From NCBI GenBank assembly GCA_964023205.1, contig OZ026850.1, forward strand, positions 1,386,368 through 1,450,367: DNA of 64,000 nucleotides, given 5' to 3'. Under the pieces are notes generated by a model, which was not told the origin of the DNA, ran no database searches, and was given only the letters and a program-made list of their open reading frames with translations. Below are positions 11,611-24,400 of the stretch, piece after piece (the stretch's first letter is position 1; each line of letters opens with the position of its first letter). This DNA comes from Lutraria lutraria (lineage: Eukaryota; Mollusca; Bivalvia; Venerida; Mactridae). Position numbers and translations under genes: made by a program.

Positions 11611-14290
11611 TTAAGAAATTCCCTAATTGAAACATCTTGGATAAACCACTTTCATGATATTTATTTTATCCAATCTATTAAGCTATTAAGCCTGAGTTAG
11701 GATGATGTACAATTTCGAACTAATCATATATGGTGCCTAGTCCCTTTCAGCTTTGAATTAAGATGTATATGGTTATATCATACCCTACATCAATCAAATA
11801 GAATCAACCCTAAATGTTAACGAATTCACCATAAATCTGAGCACTATCATACAAGCACATTGAACTTCAAATAGCCACACAACAACTTATCTAGGCAATG
11901 CCTTCATGGTTAACTTTCCTGTCAACTATTAATAGATTCAGTCATCACCATTAGCCAATCAAATGGCCAGGATTAGCCAAACTAGTAATAGACACTACAG
12001 TAAGTACTCTCAAACAGCTATAATATCTTAATCTTTTTGTAAGTCGTCTAATTTTAAAACAGAGAAATTTTTTTCGTTCAGCAAAAAAATCAAATAACCA
12101 AAAAATAATTTCAAAAATGTTATTCCCTTTGATATGCGGAAATTCAAAAACAAATATGTACCGCTATTAAAACCTTTATTTTATTTTATTTTCATAGATG
12201 ATTTCTTCGTTCAACATGTCTTGTATATTTATAAAACATGTACGAGTACATGTACTGGGTTTCCTTTTCTTCATATATAATACTGGGTTTCCAATTCTAT
12301 TTTTAGATTAGGATTTCCATCTATGTTACTAAATTAAACGTGACGTTACTCAGCGTGCATCCGGCCGTATCTCAGTACATTATTCACCATATACAAACTT
12401 TATAACGTGATCCAAAAGTGGTAATCAGAGAGTTTCCCAGCCATTATGTGTACATTTGTGTACATCTAGATTAACAGTATAAACTTAGGCTAATGTTGTC
12501 CAGTAATGATTGTGTTTTATTGTTTAGTTTCCAACTGTAAAGCTTCAAGTTTTTCAACCCATGGATAAATTTCATTAATTAGGCTCTATCAGAGACATAG
12601 ATAAGAAGAGATAAGCACCTATGTAATATTACCTATGACTATTACTTTCCCCCCAAATTGCTGATTTTGTAGCAAATAAAACTTGTTACCTACTGATACT
12701 TTACTTTTCCTGAAAGTCTATTATTTAAATTATTGCTGCTGAGCTTTTTCAAATATCTTTTATTGCACCCCTGTTTATACTACATTGTAGCTACTTGTGC
12801 CATTTATCAAAAACAAGAAATGTCTTTAAAAAAGATAATCAGCGCATATACAGAACACAATTAATGCCACATATATATAGCTGTATTGTTTTCGGACCTT
12901 GACGAAGTCAAGCATGACGACACTTTGCAAGTTTTTAACCAATGACAAACTTCCTTCTTCAGCTGAAAATTTCATTGGTTCAAATGTATGTCAAACTCAC
13001 TTTTAATACAGCTGGGCTGAAGAAATATCTTGCGGTACCATTTTTTTCAGACCGAATACATTCTAGTGGGTATATCTCAAAATTAACTGAGAAAACGTAA
13101 CCAAATATCATATCCTGCAGAGATCAACTGTTTAAACTTTCAGAAAATGTATAATTTACGTATGTTATTTGGTTTTTGAGTTTTCCTGCTCTCCGTTATA
13201 TATGTCTCTTGGTCTATGAAATTATTTCATTATCGTGATATAATTTCAGAACACACAATTATGGCACTTGATTTAAAACGAAAACAATACCCAAATGTGC
13301 AGGATACTCAAGTAATACCATATCATCGAATTCATGTTGAGACTTTCATATCTTCGATCATAGAATACCCATTAAATATGTAGTGTTGCAAACAAAATCG
13401 GGGGGAGGGGTGGGTCTAACTGTTGCCAGTTGTCAAATTGCTAGGACTCACATATTGCTTGAGCACCTATGATTTCTTGTATTGAAGCTATCACCTTAGG
13501 GACCCTTTACTTTTTGGTACGACCCTCATATGAAAAGCATTTCACGGGTTCTTGTTCACATAAAGTTCTATCTGTCTGCAGTGATATCACGTGATAGGTC
13601 TGTCGATATGGTGTATAGAGGCAGCACAGTAGCATTGTTTCGTTGTATCATTGAAATCATACGCTGTGAAGGTTTGATGTATACTTTAAATAGCAGACGA
13701 TAAGGTTTCGGTTTGGAGTTGTGTGTTTAATTATAGTATATTTTATAGTATATATGATCAGAAACAACAAGTATGTACAGGATATAAATTTATTTTACAC
13801 ATATTTACAACACATAAGACATACGATAATAGTTCATAGATACATGCAATATTTTTCATATGTCTAATTCGCACGTAATAACCGATTTTATACTTGAAAC
13901 ATTTGAGCTTATCAGATCTCTTGCGAGTAGTAGGTGGATAATCGAATTTCTTCCTTGTTTTCTTTTACATCTTCAAAACGTCCGGTTTTCTGAGAATTCC
14001 GAGTATTTTGATCAATTCCAAAAAATGGACTTGAACAATCATCCGATTTGCAAAGAATTCCGGTTTCAGTGAGTCCGTGTTTCGGGGGTTTTATTGTGTT
14101 TTATGCAATTAAACCTCAATTACCCAACACTTTAAAATAATGTCATTGTAACAACCACTTATTAACGGTTTGAAGTTCAATATATTCCCTCTATACACGT
14201 ACTTCACCTTGGCAATAAGATTATCTCAATAATGTTGTTGTTTGTAACCAAAAGGTGATCATAATAATAATATAAAGGTTCTATTGTGTA
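11611..14290. other. Long spacer without a supported gene
   Basis: Mostly AT-rich sequence. A 70-codon plus-strand frame (13860-14072) has no recognisable domain. A minus-strand frame over about the same bases is open for roughly 50 codons. Neither has convincing splice sites, so neither is called. Confidence 0.5.
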
Positions 14291-14299
14291 TATAAATAC

Positions 14300-14456
14300 C
14301 TGATTGTTATCATGAGACGTTCAGAGTCATCAATCTTCAACCATTCCATCTGTTGTACATTCTTCTTCCACTGAAATTTCTCATTGTTTAACATTACAAT
14401 TGTTTGAGTCAACTTTGAACACAAATCTTCATTGAGCATCAAACATGATTCCAACC
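14300..14456 (-). CDS. Possible orphan internal exon, product unknown
   Basis: A 157-bp minus-strand block has a good acceptor (tttttacag before 14456) and donor (CAG|gtattt after 14300), with an open frame throughout (phase 1 in, phase 2 out). The peptide includes LCSKLTQTIVMLNNEKFQW and QQMEWLKIDDSERLMITIR, predicted amphipathic helix without a domain I recognise. No partner exon was found within reach on either side. It could be a real internal exon of a gene with very long introns, a relic left by a duplication, or chance. Confidence 0.3.
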
Positions 14457-14859
14457 CTGTAAAAATAATATCGTTCTCTAAGAACAAATGGACTAAAACT
14501 TAAAAGAACACACACCTGTTAGTATTGGCCATATCTGTCAACAGAGGTGAATTATGAATTAAGGTCACCTGTAAACTATATTCATCCATAAGACTTAGCA
14601 TAAATTGAAGTCACCTTGAACACAGTTCACTTATGCACATAGGCCTCTCTTTTTAACGATATATCGATATTTTATACTAAATGAACCTTGGAATAAAGTC
14701 CAACGTTATATATAAAGGCCATATCACGACTCACCTCTTCGTGTTTGTTATATACATAACAGTGTTTGATAATTCACATTAATTTCATTTAAAAAAAAAC
14801 GCTTTTTAGGACTTTAAAAGTATTTGTTCAAACAAACGTTGTCTGGTTAAGAGACTACC

Positions 14860-15530
14860 GAAGTCACCTGACCATGACCATGAAGTCACCTAACCATGAA
14901 TTCACCTGACTATGAAGTTACCTAAAGTCACCTGACCTTGAAGTCACCTGACCATGAAGTTACCTAAAGTCACCTGACCTTGAAGTCACCTGACCATGAA
15001 GTTACCTAACCTTGAAGTCACCTGACCATGAAGTTACCTGAAGTCACATGGCCATGAGTCATCTGACCATGAAGTTACCGAACCATGAAGTCACCTGACC
15101 ATGAAGTCACCTGACCATGAAGTTACCTGACCATGAAGTAACCTGACCATAAAGACACCTGACCATGAAGTTACCCGAAGTCACCTGACCATGAAGTCAC
15201 ATGGCCATGAAGTAACCTGACCATAAAGACACCTGACCATGAAGTAACCTGACCAAGAAGTCACCTGACCATGAAGTCACATGCCCATGAAGTAACCTGA
15301 CCATAAAGTCACCTGACCAAGAAGTCACCTGACCATGAAGTCACATGCCCATGAAGTAACCTGACCATAAAGTCACCTGACCAAGAAGTCACCTGACAAT
15401 GAAGTCACATGGCCATGAAGTTACCTGACCATAAAGTCACCTGACCAAGAAGTCACCTGACCATGAAGTCACATGCCCATGAAGTAACCTGACTATGAAG
15501 TCACCTGACCATGAAGTCACCTGACCACAA
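14860..15530. repeat. 16-bp tandem satellite (aagtcacctgaccatg) with 64-bp higher-order unit
   Basis: About 42 copies of a 16-bp unit. Variants (gtaacc, gttacc, catggcc, aagaa) are not random: from about 15225 to 15490 a fixed four-monomer block of 64 bp recurs about four times. A small outlier patch of the same monomer lies at 16697-16760. Confidence 0.95.
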
Positions 15531-16129
15531 AATAGGAAAACATAAATTATAATATTGTTCATTATCAATTATGAAATTCAACTTCAGTACAGTTATTAAA
15601 ATAATGAAAACATAAATTATTGTTAATTCTCAAATTCCACGTGTGTTTCTAAACACGCTTAAATCTCTGGTTCAGTCCAAGAGTAGCCCCCAAATGAGTG
15701 TCCAGCAAAAGGACCTTTGACGTGTCCATTCGTCCCTTCAGCAAGAAAAGCAAACATCAACAATTAATACACCAATTTGCCAAAGAAGGGGAGTAATCAA
15801 AGTCAACTGACAATACTAGATACTGCGGGTTGGTTCCCTTAATTTGTCATGCATTACTTAATCATAGCTGTAGTGGGAGAGCCCTGGAAAAGAAAAAATG
15901 TACATGCATATTAAGAACCTTCAACATAAGTACTAACATGTTATAACCTTGATTATTCTACAAACCAATTTTTTCAGCATTTTCATCAAATGTAAACACA
16001 TTTAATTCAACGATAAGGATATCTAAGAGTGCAGGAAGTCAGCCTACAGAAAAGACTGTAATAATGATATTGTTAATATCATATTTTTCTTTCAAATTTC
16101 CGAACAGGACTGGAGTGTAATAATAAATA
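15531..16129. other. Spacer, nothing supported
   Basis: No ORF or repeat that I can name. Confidence 0.4.
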
Positions 16130-16307
16130 CAGTACTACCTCTCCAGAGCGGCCCTCTCTTGAGCAACAACCTCCTTTCAACACGCGCATTGTTTTTCTTA
16201 CTGCATTATTCAACTATTAATAATATAACCTCTCTAAAGCAACAACCTCCTTTCAACAATATAATTTTACTACTCCCAAAGGGTGTTGCTTTGGAAAGGT
16301 AGCACTG
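16130..16307. mobile_element. MITE family B (CAGTACTACCTCTCCAGAGC termini)
   Basis: The left end cagtactacctctccagagc and right end gctttggaaaggtagcactg are imperfect inverted repeats of about 20 bp. The interior repeats 'gcaacaacctcctttcaaca' twice. Related copies lie at 49294-49405 (truncated), 62825-62983 (full) and 27615-27662 (one end only). The termini resemble pogo/Tigger-type ends; that is inference from the CAGT...ACCTC pattern. Confidence 0.75.
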
Positions 16308-16984
16308 TTAGTTACACTTTATTCTTTATCACACAACATTAAGACTGTCTTACCTTGAATTGTTTCAGACTAAAATGAAAGCCCAACAACTTTCGGATAC
16401 TTCGACCATTGTTTATATCCGAAATAAGATCTAGTAGACGTTAGTATTCTTTAGCTCTTTGATGTATGTAAACACACAATGAAAGATACTTAATTAGTTA
16501 CGTAAGTTGCATCATATTTTGTGTTTTAATGGCTTTCACGCTATTTCTAATGATTATTCAGTTATATATGGCGGCCGGTTCATTTCTAGGACTGTACCCT
16601 AACCAGTACTAACTTACCCTTCCATAAGGAGCTGGCAACTTCTACAGATATGGACTAAAATCAACATTTTTGGCCTATATCAAATCACTTATATTACCGG
16701 ACCATAAAGTCACCTGACCATGAAGTTACCTAAAGTCACCTGACCATGAAGTCACCTGACTTATTTATTGACAATTTTATTAAATAACTATCTATTATCT
16801 GAATCAGTTTCATTTCAAATGTTTTAAAACCACAGGAATAGCAAAGACGGCCGCGTGCGTAGCCAATCAAATTGCTTAAAATGCGGGCTTTATATCTATC
16901 CGGGCCGGGAAGTGATATAGATATTGGCCCGCTTATTGGAAATGCCACTGCAATATTATGCCAGGCAGTAAACAAGTTACAAGG
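16308..16984. other. Spacer with a short patch of the 16-bp satellite
   Basis: 16697-16760 holds about four monomers of aagtcacctgaccatg, detached from the main array at 14.9 kb. No gene is seen. Confidence 0.5.
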
Positions 16985-18465
16985 CTGATAATAAATAGTA
17001 ATTTAATAATGTTTGTTAATTCATTCTTGTAATGTAATATAAATAATATTTTATGACAAGAAGCGATTATTCAAGAAAGTTATGTGTTTCCCTATGAATG
17101 ATATAAAAACACACATTATTAAGTGAGTAATGCACTGAGAAATGTTCCCTACCTGTATGATTGTAAACACAATCAAACCTCTGAACAAAGGCCATCCTAG
17201 TGAAAGACGAAATGTGGTCTTTATAGATAGGTGGCCTTTATTCGGAGGTCATTTTGTTCTTGATTATTAAAACGGGTATTAAAAGAATGCTTTTATTCAC
17301 AGGAGGGCCATTATTCGGAGGTGGCCGCTAACACAGGTTTGACAGTACATCGTTGTACATTCTGAGAGCGTCAATTGTAAATGTAAGCTTGATAGTGAAT
17401 GTGCGAGCTTGTGTCTGTCTGAATGAGGAGGTAATTATGATTTGATGATTGACTGACGTAATGAAATGTATGAATGTTTGTCTGTCGGAGTGTTAGTGAC
17501 ATAGAACAGTATTTGTGTGGTTTATAAATATTTCTTGTTCAGTTTGTGTTTTTTAGCTTTAAAATCTTCTGTGTACAGTTTTGTTCCGTCCTTTCATTTC
17601 TATCCACTTGTTTACAGTTAGTTCTACAAACATTTATCATTCAATCTGTTTTGAAGAAGGTAACTTTCAGGGCCGTAGGAAGCGAAGGGGGATTAGTACC
17701 CAAATTTTGACTGCCATGGTAATTAAACGACCTAAATTTTTCGCCACGCCTATCCCCCCTCTGTTGTCAGGCAAAATTTAAAAATATCCCCCCAATCTAT
17801 TTAGATTCCTACGGGCCTGACTTGGTATGAAAATATTTTAATGTTGATTTTGTATTTGTGTCAGCTAGGTTATCCAAGGGAGATAATGAATTCTGTATTA
17901 ATTAATAAATACGACTGAGTTCACGTTCTTCACCCAACAATCAATGTTTTTTAAGTATTTATGTTTTATAATCTGGTTCGTGTGAAGAGGTATTGGATCA
18001 TCATGCAGATATCCAAACTTGTGGATAAAGCAAGATTTTAATGGAACGGACAGACATACATGTAGTTTTATAATATGTACATTAATGTAGAATTTATCTA
18101 CAATTTACATCTCTGGATGTCTTGTTGTTTCTTGTTGACAGAACTCATACATTAAGTCATCTAGCAATATCTTGAGGTAAATTTCTGATTTGTCTCATAA
18201 TAACAAGCAAGAAGAGATTATCAAAGATACATATTATTCTATTTTTCTGATTACGACATGAATATCTATAAATGTATATTCAGTGCACAAAAAAATCAGT
18301 GAATCATGTAAATATTTACACAATAGTAAACTTTGAAGTACAAAAAACATAGAAAACAAATCAATGTGTCAAATGTTATCAATTAAACAAACACAATTTA
18401 TGTTTCAAACTATATATTCTGATTACATATGTCTTACAAAGTCTTTAATGAATGTTTTATAGTAA
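16985..18465 (+). repeat. Segmental duplicate, copy 2 (partner 3340-4920)
   Basis: Direct repeat of 3340-4920 (see that entry for landmarks), including its own MITE family C copy at 17165-17348. It ends about 275 bp from the stop codon of the NACHT gene, so it is the immediate 3' flank of that gene and may include its 3' UTR. The 66-codon plus-strand ORF at 17581-17781 lies inside it and is not supported. Confidence 0.9.
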
Positions 18466-18739
18466 AACAAATGCAAATAAATCTATTTACAAAAGAAAAT
18501 TAGAAATTCCGGAATTTTCATCAAAATCACAAAAATGCCAAAAACGACTTTTTCGGAATTTTGCATCGAAACATGACTCAACCTGTAGGAAATGATTTAG
18601 TTAAGAAAATAAATGGTCACATGACATGTTTCCATTCACTAATGAAAAAGTTACGACCATTTCTTGTTCGGGTAATTTCCGCACATTTTGCTAACGAGTT
18701 CATCAAAACATGCTTTAAAATCATACTTTTGCACAACGT

Positions 18740-21441
18740 TTACTGATAACTTGTTGTTTTAAAGTGTAACCAGTAATGGTCTTTACGTGTGATGTATATT
18801 GTAGATATTGATTCAAGATATTCAGACATGTATTTCCAAGACTCCCACAATGACGGTACACTGTGAGTTTCTCCATCAACTGATGTAATCTGACAAAAAC
18901 GTAACTCAACTTTTATCTCAGATTTAGTGTTCATACAACTTTCAATAAAACAATGAAAACATTGAGGACTCATTGTGACCTCATACAGCTGTATCTTCGC
19001 TTGTGTTACCCGAGGATGTAGTTCTAATAAAATATCATCAGGTAACTTCATGTTCTTAAGTTTTAGCGCCTTGATACATGGAAGAGTTTTCACAGATGAT
19101 GTCAATGTTTTCATTGTGTTCATATCTACATTGTAAGAAGAACCAGAGACACAAAGATGTTTAAGTTGTGAATACCTAATACAATTAAATAAATCACTAC
19201 AACAAAGTCTAACAATCCTCTCAGATAATGACTGCAATGTGAAGGACTGTAAACTAGAACTGTTTACATTGTTACATAAAATATTAACACCCCGCAGATA
19301 TAATGAAGTAAGTTTTGTATGTTGTGGAAGATTTAGAGTCAATGTACAGTCACTATCATCATCCTGGTGATTAACACAAAACACAGAAGACAATTTTATA
19401 TTTTCAATGTGAACATTGTCAGACAGAAATTTCACCAGATCATCTAAACTTTTATAATGTATTTTAACACGAGACAGAGACAATGATGTCAGATGATGGA
19501 GACTTCTCACAGGTAATTCTGGTATCAATGCATAATCACCTCTAATACAAAGAGTGTGCAGTTCTGTATTATTCTGTATGCACTTAGTGAACTTTTCAAC
19601 GTCATCAGCAGACACACTTATTTCAAGACATCGCAGACTATGGATTTTATCAAATTCATCATAATATTTATATGAACATATTGACTTTATACATGTTGTA
19701 TTTAACAATAGAAGTCGTTTCAAATAATCATCATAAACAACATCGTCATCATCATCATAAGAATAATGAATAGGATCATAAGTATTAAATTCAACATCTT
19801 CAATCAGAAGCTTAAGCCTACAATCTTGTTCATTGTATTTCCTGACCTTACTGAAAAGATAGACAATCATATTTTGTAGTGCTTTGATCTGTCGTCGGTA
19901 ATCATCATCAGCATGATCATGAAACATATGATTTATTCTACATAAATGTAAATTATCTGATATTGATAGGTACATTTTCTCAAGCAAAATATTCGTTTTT
20001 TGAAAGGAAAATCCAGCAAGTAAGAGAAAGAAGTTTTTATATTGTACAACATCACTAACACAGGTCCATTCATTAATAATTTCATCGAAAGAGTTATTTT
20101 TGTCAAATGAAGATACAAAAAATGCAGCCAAAAATTCAATATAACTCTTATGAATAAATGATATTTTTTGCTTTTGTTTCAAATGTCGCCCTGTGACTTT
20201 ATTTTTGGACAAAATACCAATTTGACACAGAAAATCACTTTCTTCATTGGACAAGTTATATGGTTCAGACATTAACTGTTGTTTAGTGAAAACAAGATTT
20301 GTAGCCCGTTCATCTGTGTTAAAAAATGATTTAAATGAAAGTAAACATAATTTAGACAAAAAAAAGGTATGTTGTTGTAAATATGTAAACTCTGCAAGGG
20401 AATCTGGTAGTTGATGTTCTTCTCCTGTTAATTTTGGAATACTGACTTGCCTTTTTTCAGCTCTGTCAAAAAGCATGTCTAGTATGTGTGAATAAATATG
20501 TGCTAGAGATATTTCAGTCAGTTTTCTATCAAACCACAGGACCACCAAGTGTGAGGCAATCATAGGATTACATAGTAACTCATGAAGATTACAGGCTTTA
20601 ATTTCATCTCTACATTTAACTGGATCTTTGCTATCATGATTTGCCTCATTCATATTCTGTACTAAATATTTAACATATTCATATGCAGACTTAGAATCAA
20701 TGCCAGTAATCTGAACTTGATGATCTATCTCAGTGGGCGACAATTTTATATCATTAATTTTGTAGGGTCTACAAGTTGTCAATACGACACATTTCTCAGA
20801 ATATATGGAAGAGGGTTTGTCACATTTCTTCTTTCCAACCGATTTAGGCGTCCATTCATCAAAACCATCCAATATAACAAGGCAATCTTTGTTCATCAGA
20901 ATATCTTTTATGCGTTTGTACATTTCATCATTTTCTTTATCATTATCTGTGTAAAACAACTGTTCAACAATCATAGTATTAACATCAATTAATTCAGTGT
21001 CACGTAGAGTCACATAAAACACAAAATCAAATCTAGACATGTATTGTATGTCAGCTTTTATACAATCATTACCTTTGTCATCACTTGTGCCTTCAATTTG
21101 ATCATTTGACTTTGATTTACACCATAAGAGACACATTCGTTTACATAAAGATGTTTTCCCCATGCCAGCATCTCCACTTAGGTAAATTTTCTTACACAGA
21201 TAGCCTTCCTTGCAAAATATGTCTTGATAAGATGTTATAGCCTTTTTATCATCGTTTGTTTGTTCTTCTTGACGTTCATGTTTGCTGTTTTCCTTTCTTT
21301 GTTCTTTGTTATAATTAACCCGAAACAGTGTTGGGTTCTGGTAGATTTTTAAAAGTTCAGTTGTTTCATCTTCAAACAAAGGAGACACCGACAAGGTAGA
21401 AAAATCTTCCTCATATATTCTTATAATTTTTTCTCTAATAT
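18740..21441 (-). CDS. Exon 7: NACHT NTPase and LRR-like C-terminus
   Basis: A single 2702-nt exon. NACHT motifs are Walker A IYLSGDAGMGKTSLCKRM, Walker B LVILDGFDEW, a sensor segment VVLTTCRPYKI and the winged-helix-type FIHKSYIEFLAAFF. NACHT domains bind ATP and drive oligomerisation. The last ~300 residues contain irregular leucine-rich repeats (SLRCLEIS, ELHTLCIRG, HLTSLSLSRVKI, KLTSLYLRGVNI, QLKHLCVSG, CIKALKLKNMKL), the usual ligand-sensing tail. No Toll, death or CARD domain is present. The frame is uninterrupted and every NACHT motif is intact, so the gene looks functional. Confidence 0.92.
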
Positions 21442-24400
21442 CTGAAAATGTAATTATTATTTTGATATTGATCAATGCTGCATAGATTTCAATGACTTAT
21501 ATCACATGTTTTCAATGATAAATTCAATAGAAATACATGTAACAATGTACAAAAAGAGATATTTAAATAACTTAAGTTATGAGGTTAATTCAGGTGATAG
21601 TCGTTCAGGAAGTAATATAAATAAAAGATGAAGTTACATATATTTTCCATATAGACAAGAAAGTTCTCACATTTATCTTTGGTTGTTTCAAACCATTTTA
21701 GAGGGCGACACAGAAATATTGATAATTCGCTTATCTACAGTTTTAAAAAAGTAAACTATTGAAAAAAACGTAAGATGTATCTAACAACACCATTTTACGA
21801 ATATGCAAGTGGCTAAATACTAAATAAAATATACCAGAACCATCATCAACGTTTGGTTTTCCTTTGTTAAACAATTCCTCCCTATCATCTACAAGCACTC
21901 GTTTATAGATTATTATTTGCTCTTTTCTGTTTTCTAAAAAAATATCCAAATAATTGTTTTAGAATTCCAGTTATTTATTAACTACCGAATATATCAGGCT
22001 GTAAATGTGTCAATGAAAAAAAAAAGTGTTAAGACAGGTACAAATGAGATAATACGGATTAACCTCTGACTTAAGGGCACATAGAAGAATTGAATAATGG
22101 GAACATTAATCTTTTTAAGAAATCACAAATTCAATATATTACACAAGTTATTTCTTTTGACATTTATGCAAGTACATTAGGAATCAATATTTTCTACATC
22201 AGTTTTCTACTGTAATTCAGTCATAATTATAAAACACAACCAGTTTTCCTGGATTCAACACCATTACTAATCTTGCTCTATTAAAGTAACTGCCAACTGT
22301 TTAATATAAAGGTTGAATTTGCATTAGCATAATGTCTTCAACCAAACGATCAAGGGGACATGCATCTCAACTAGCATTTAAACTTTTGAACTCAATGTAA
22401 ATGTTAATTGTGTTTAGTGGGCTGGCTTTAAAGAGTAGGTTGGAGACTGGAGAGAAACTTTTAAACACATATACAGGGATCATTTTACCTGCGCATACCG
22501 CGTTCAAGACGCACATTTGTCTACTGAAGATGTATTCTTTTTAACTATGCGCATCAATAGGAACGCAAAGATTTTAAAGAGAACCCATGTAAACAATTTA
22601 AAGCCAAGTCATAAAATAATCAATATCAACCGTACACACTGCCCGAACTAATCAATAATGCATACTGCGGACGTGCTGAGTCGATCCTATAAGCCATAAG
22701 CGTAGTTGATAATTATATATACCAAACGCTCAGCTAACGGGCATGCATTTATGACGTAGTGGGCGGAGTGGTAGCTATACAAAGACGTAAACTTATATCA
22801 GCATGCTGCAAGTAGCCATGCACTTTAAAGACTGATCCGAAGATTAGAAAACGTAAACTGCATCAATTGATAAGCATTAATATTTTACAAAATGTAGATT
22901 TACTCAAGTAACTCTTGCACAAAACTCACAATTGTTTTCCAACATGACTCCATATAAATAAAATATTGACTCATTAGAAATAGCATGTACCTTCTAAGTG
23001 TCTTTTGACTCCTCTTGTAACATCTGAAGCCATTGCTGTCATTTTCTCAACTACATCTCGTAACTTCATCACTTCTATCTTAACTTCCTGATCACTTTCA
23101 TACCACCTTTTTACAGTTTCAGTAAAATGATTGCGCATTTCTTCATCAATATCCATATGACTGGCTGCATCTATTAATGCAGGTAAGTCAGTGATGCCAT
23201 CTTTACCACAATGCCTATTGAGTTCAGACAGAATCTGAAAACATAATTTCTAAGAGTGAATATGGATTGTTTGCTACAATATTACATTATTTTATCAAAA
23301 GTATCTTACATATTGTTATGTGAATATGTCTCAATTGCTCCAACTAAAAACTCTCACACAAAAAGCAAAGTAATTCCAAGCTGATGATCCTAATGCCTTT
23401 AATAATAATAGCGAAACTTATTTCAAAAGCTGAGGCCGAGATGATAAAGTCACAAACATGAGCTAAAATGTGAACATGCAGCAACTATTTACACTTAGAT
23501 TCATACGGGAAATTGGGAGAACGGAGATTTGAGTGATACTGATGATATTTCAGGTCTAGGTTAGATAGATTTAAAGGATTAAAGGAAATAGACAAAAATC
23601 CATTAATGAATTATCTCAGATTGAAAAAATGTGGAAGAAATACCCAACAGAACTACTTACATAAAGTGAGGGGTAAACACTGAATAAAAGAAGAATATAT
23701 GTTTATAATAATTTTATAAAAAGGTCATCAATAATTACAAATAGAGGAAGGAACCCCCTATATTATGTAATCAGAACGAGCATTATAATCAACCATTTGG
23801 TCAAGGAAACAGTATTTAAACTCATACTTACATCATTTAATTCTGTCCATTTATCATTGAGTTCTGTTTCCGGAAACACTACGGTTCCACTGTGTAACAA
23901 CTAAAAACAAAACAAGGACAATATCGACTGCAAATAGCTTTCAAAAATATATTTTCACTTTTTTTCACCGAGATTGAACATTGCACCAACAGCCAAGGTC
24001 ATTTGTCAACGTCTCCAATTTTAACAGTCTACTAGATTAACGCACAAAGCATATACCTGGGTTAAATAGAGCTGGGACGAGTACTCGAGTACCCGGGTAT
24101 CGGTTCGAGTAATGCTACTACCCGGGTACAAAATTACTACCCGGGTACCCTTGATATAGAACACTCCATATTAAATTTGTTTTGATTTTTTATCAAACAA
24201 ATCATACATTGATCAGACGTATTTATGATTTTTGCCTACCTTACTGGGCACTATTTTACCACAATATGGCCGATTTCCATATAAAATTAAACTTACCAAC
24301 GAATACAAATCCCGTGTTTAAATCCCGTGTTTAGCTGCTCCGAAGAGTTTGAAGTATCGTTCTAATGGTCAAAATATTCACACCGATATGTTTTCATCCA

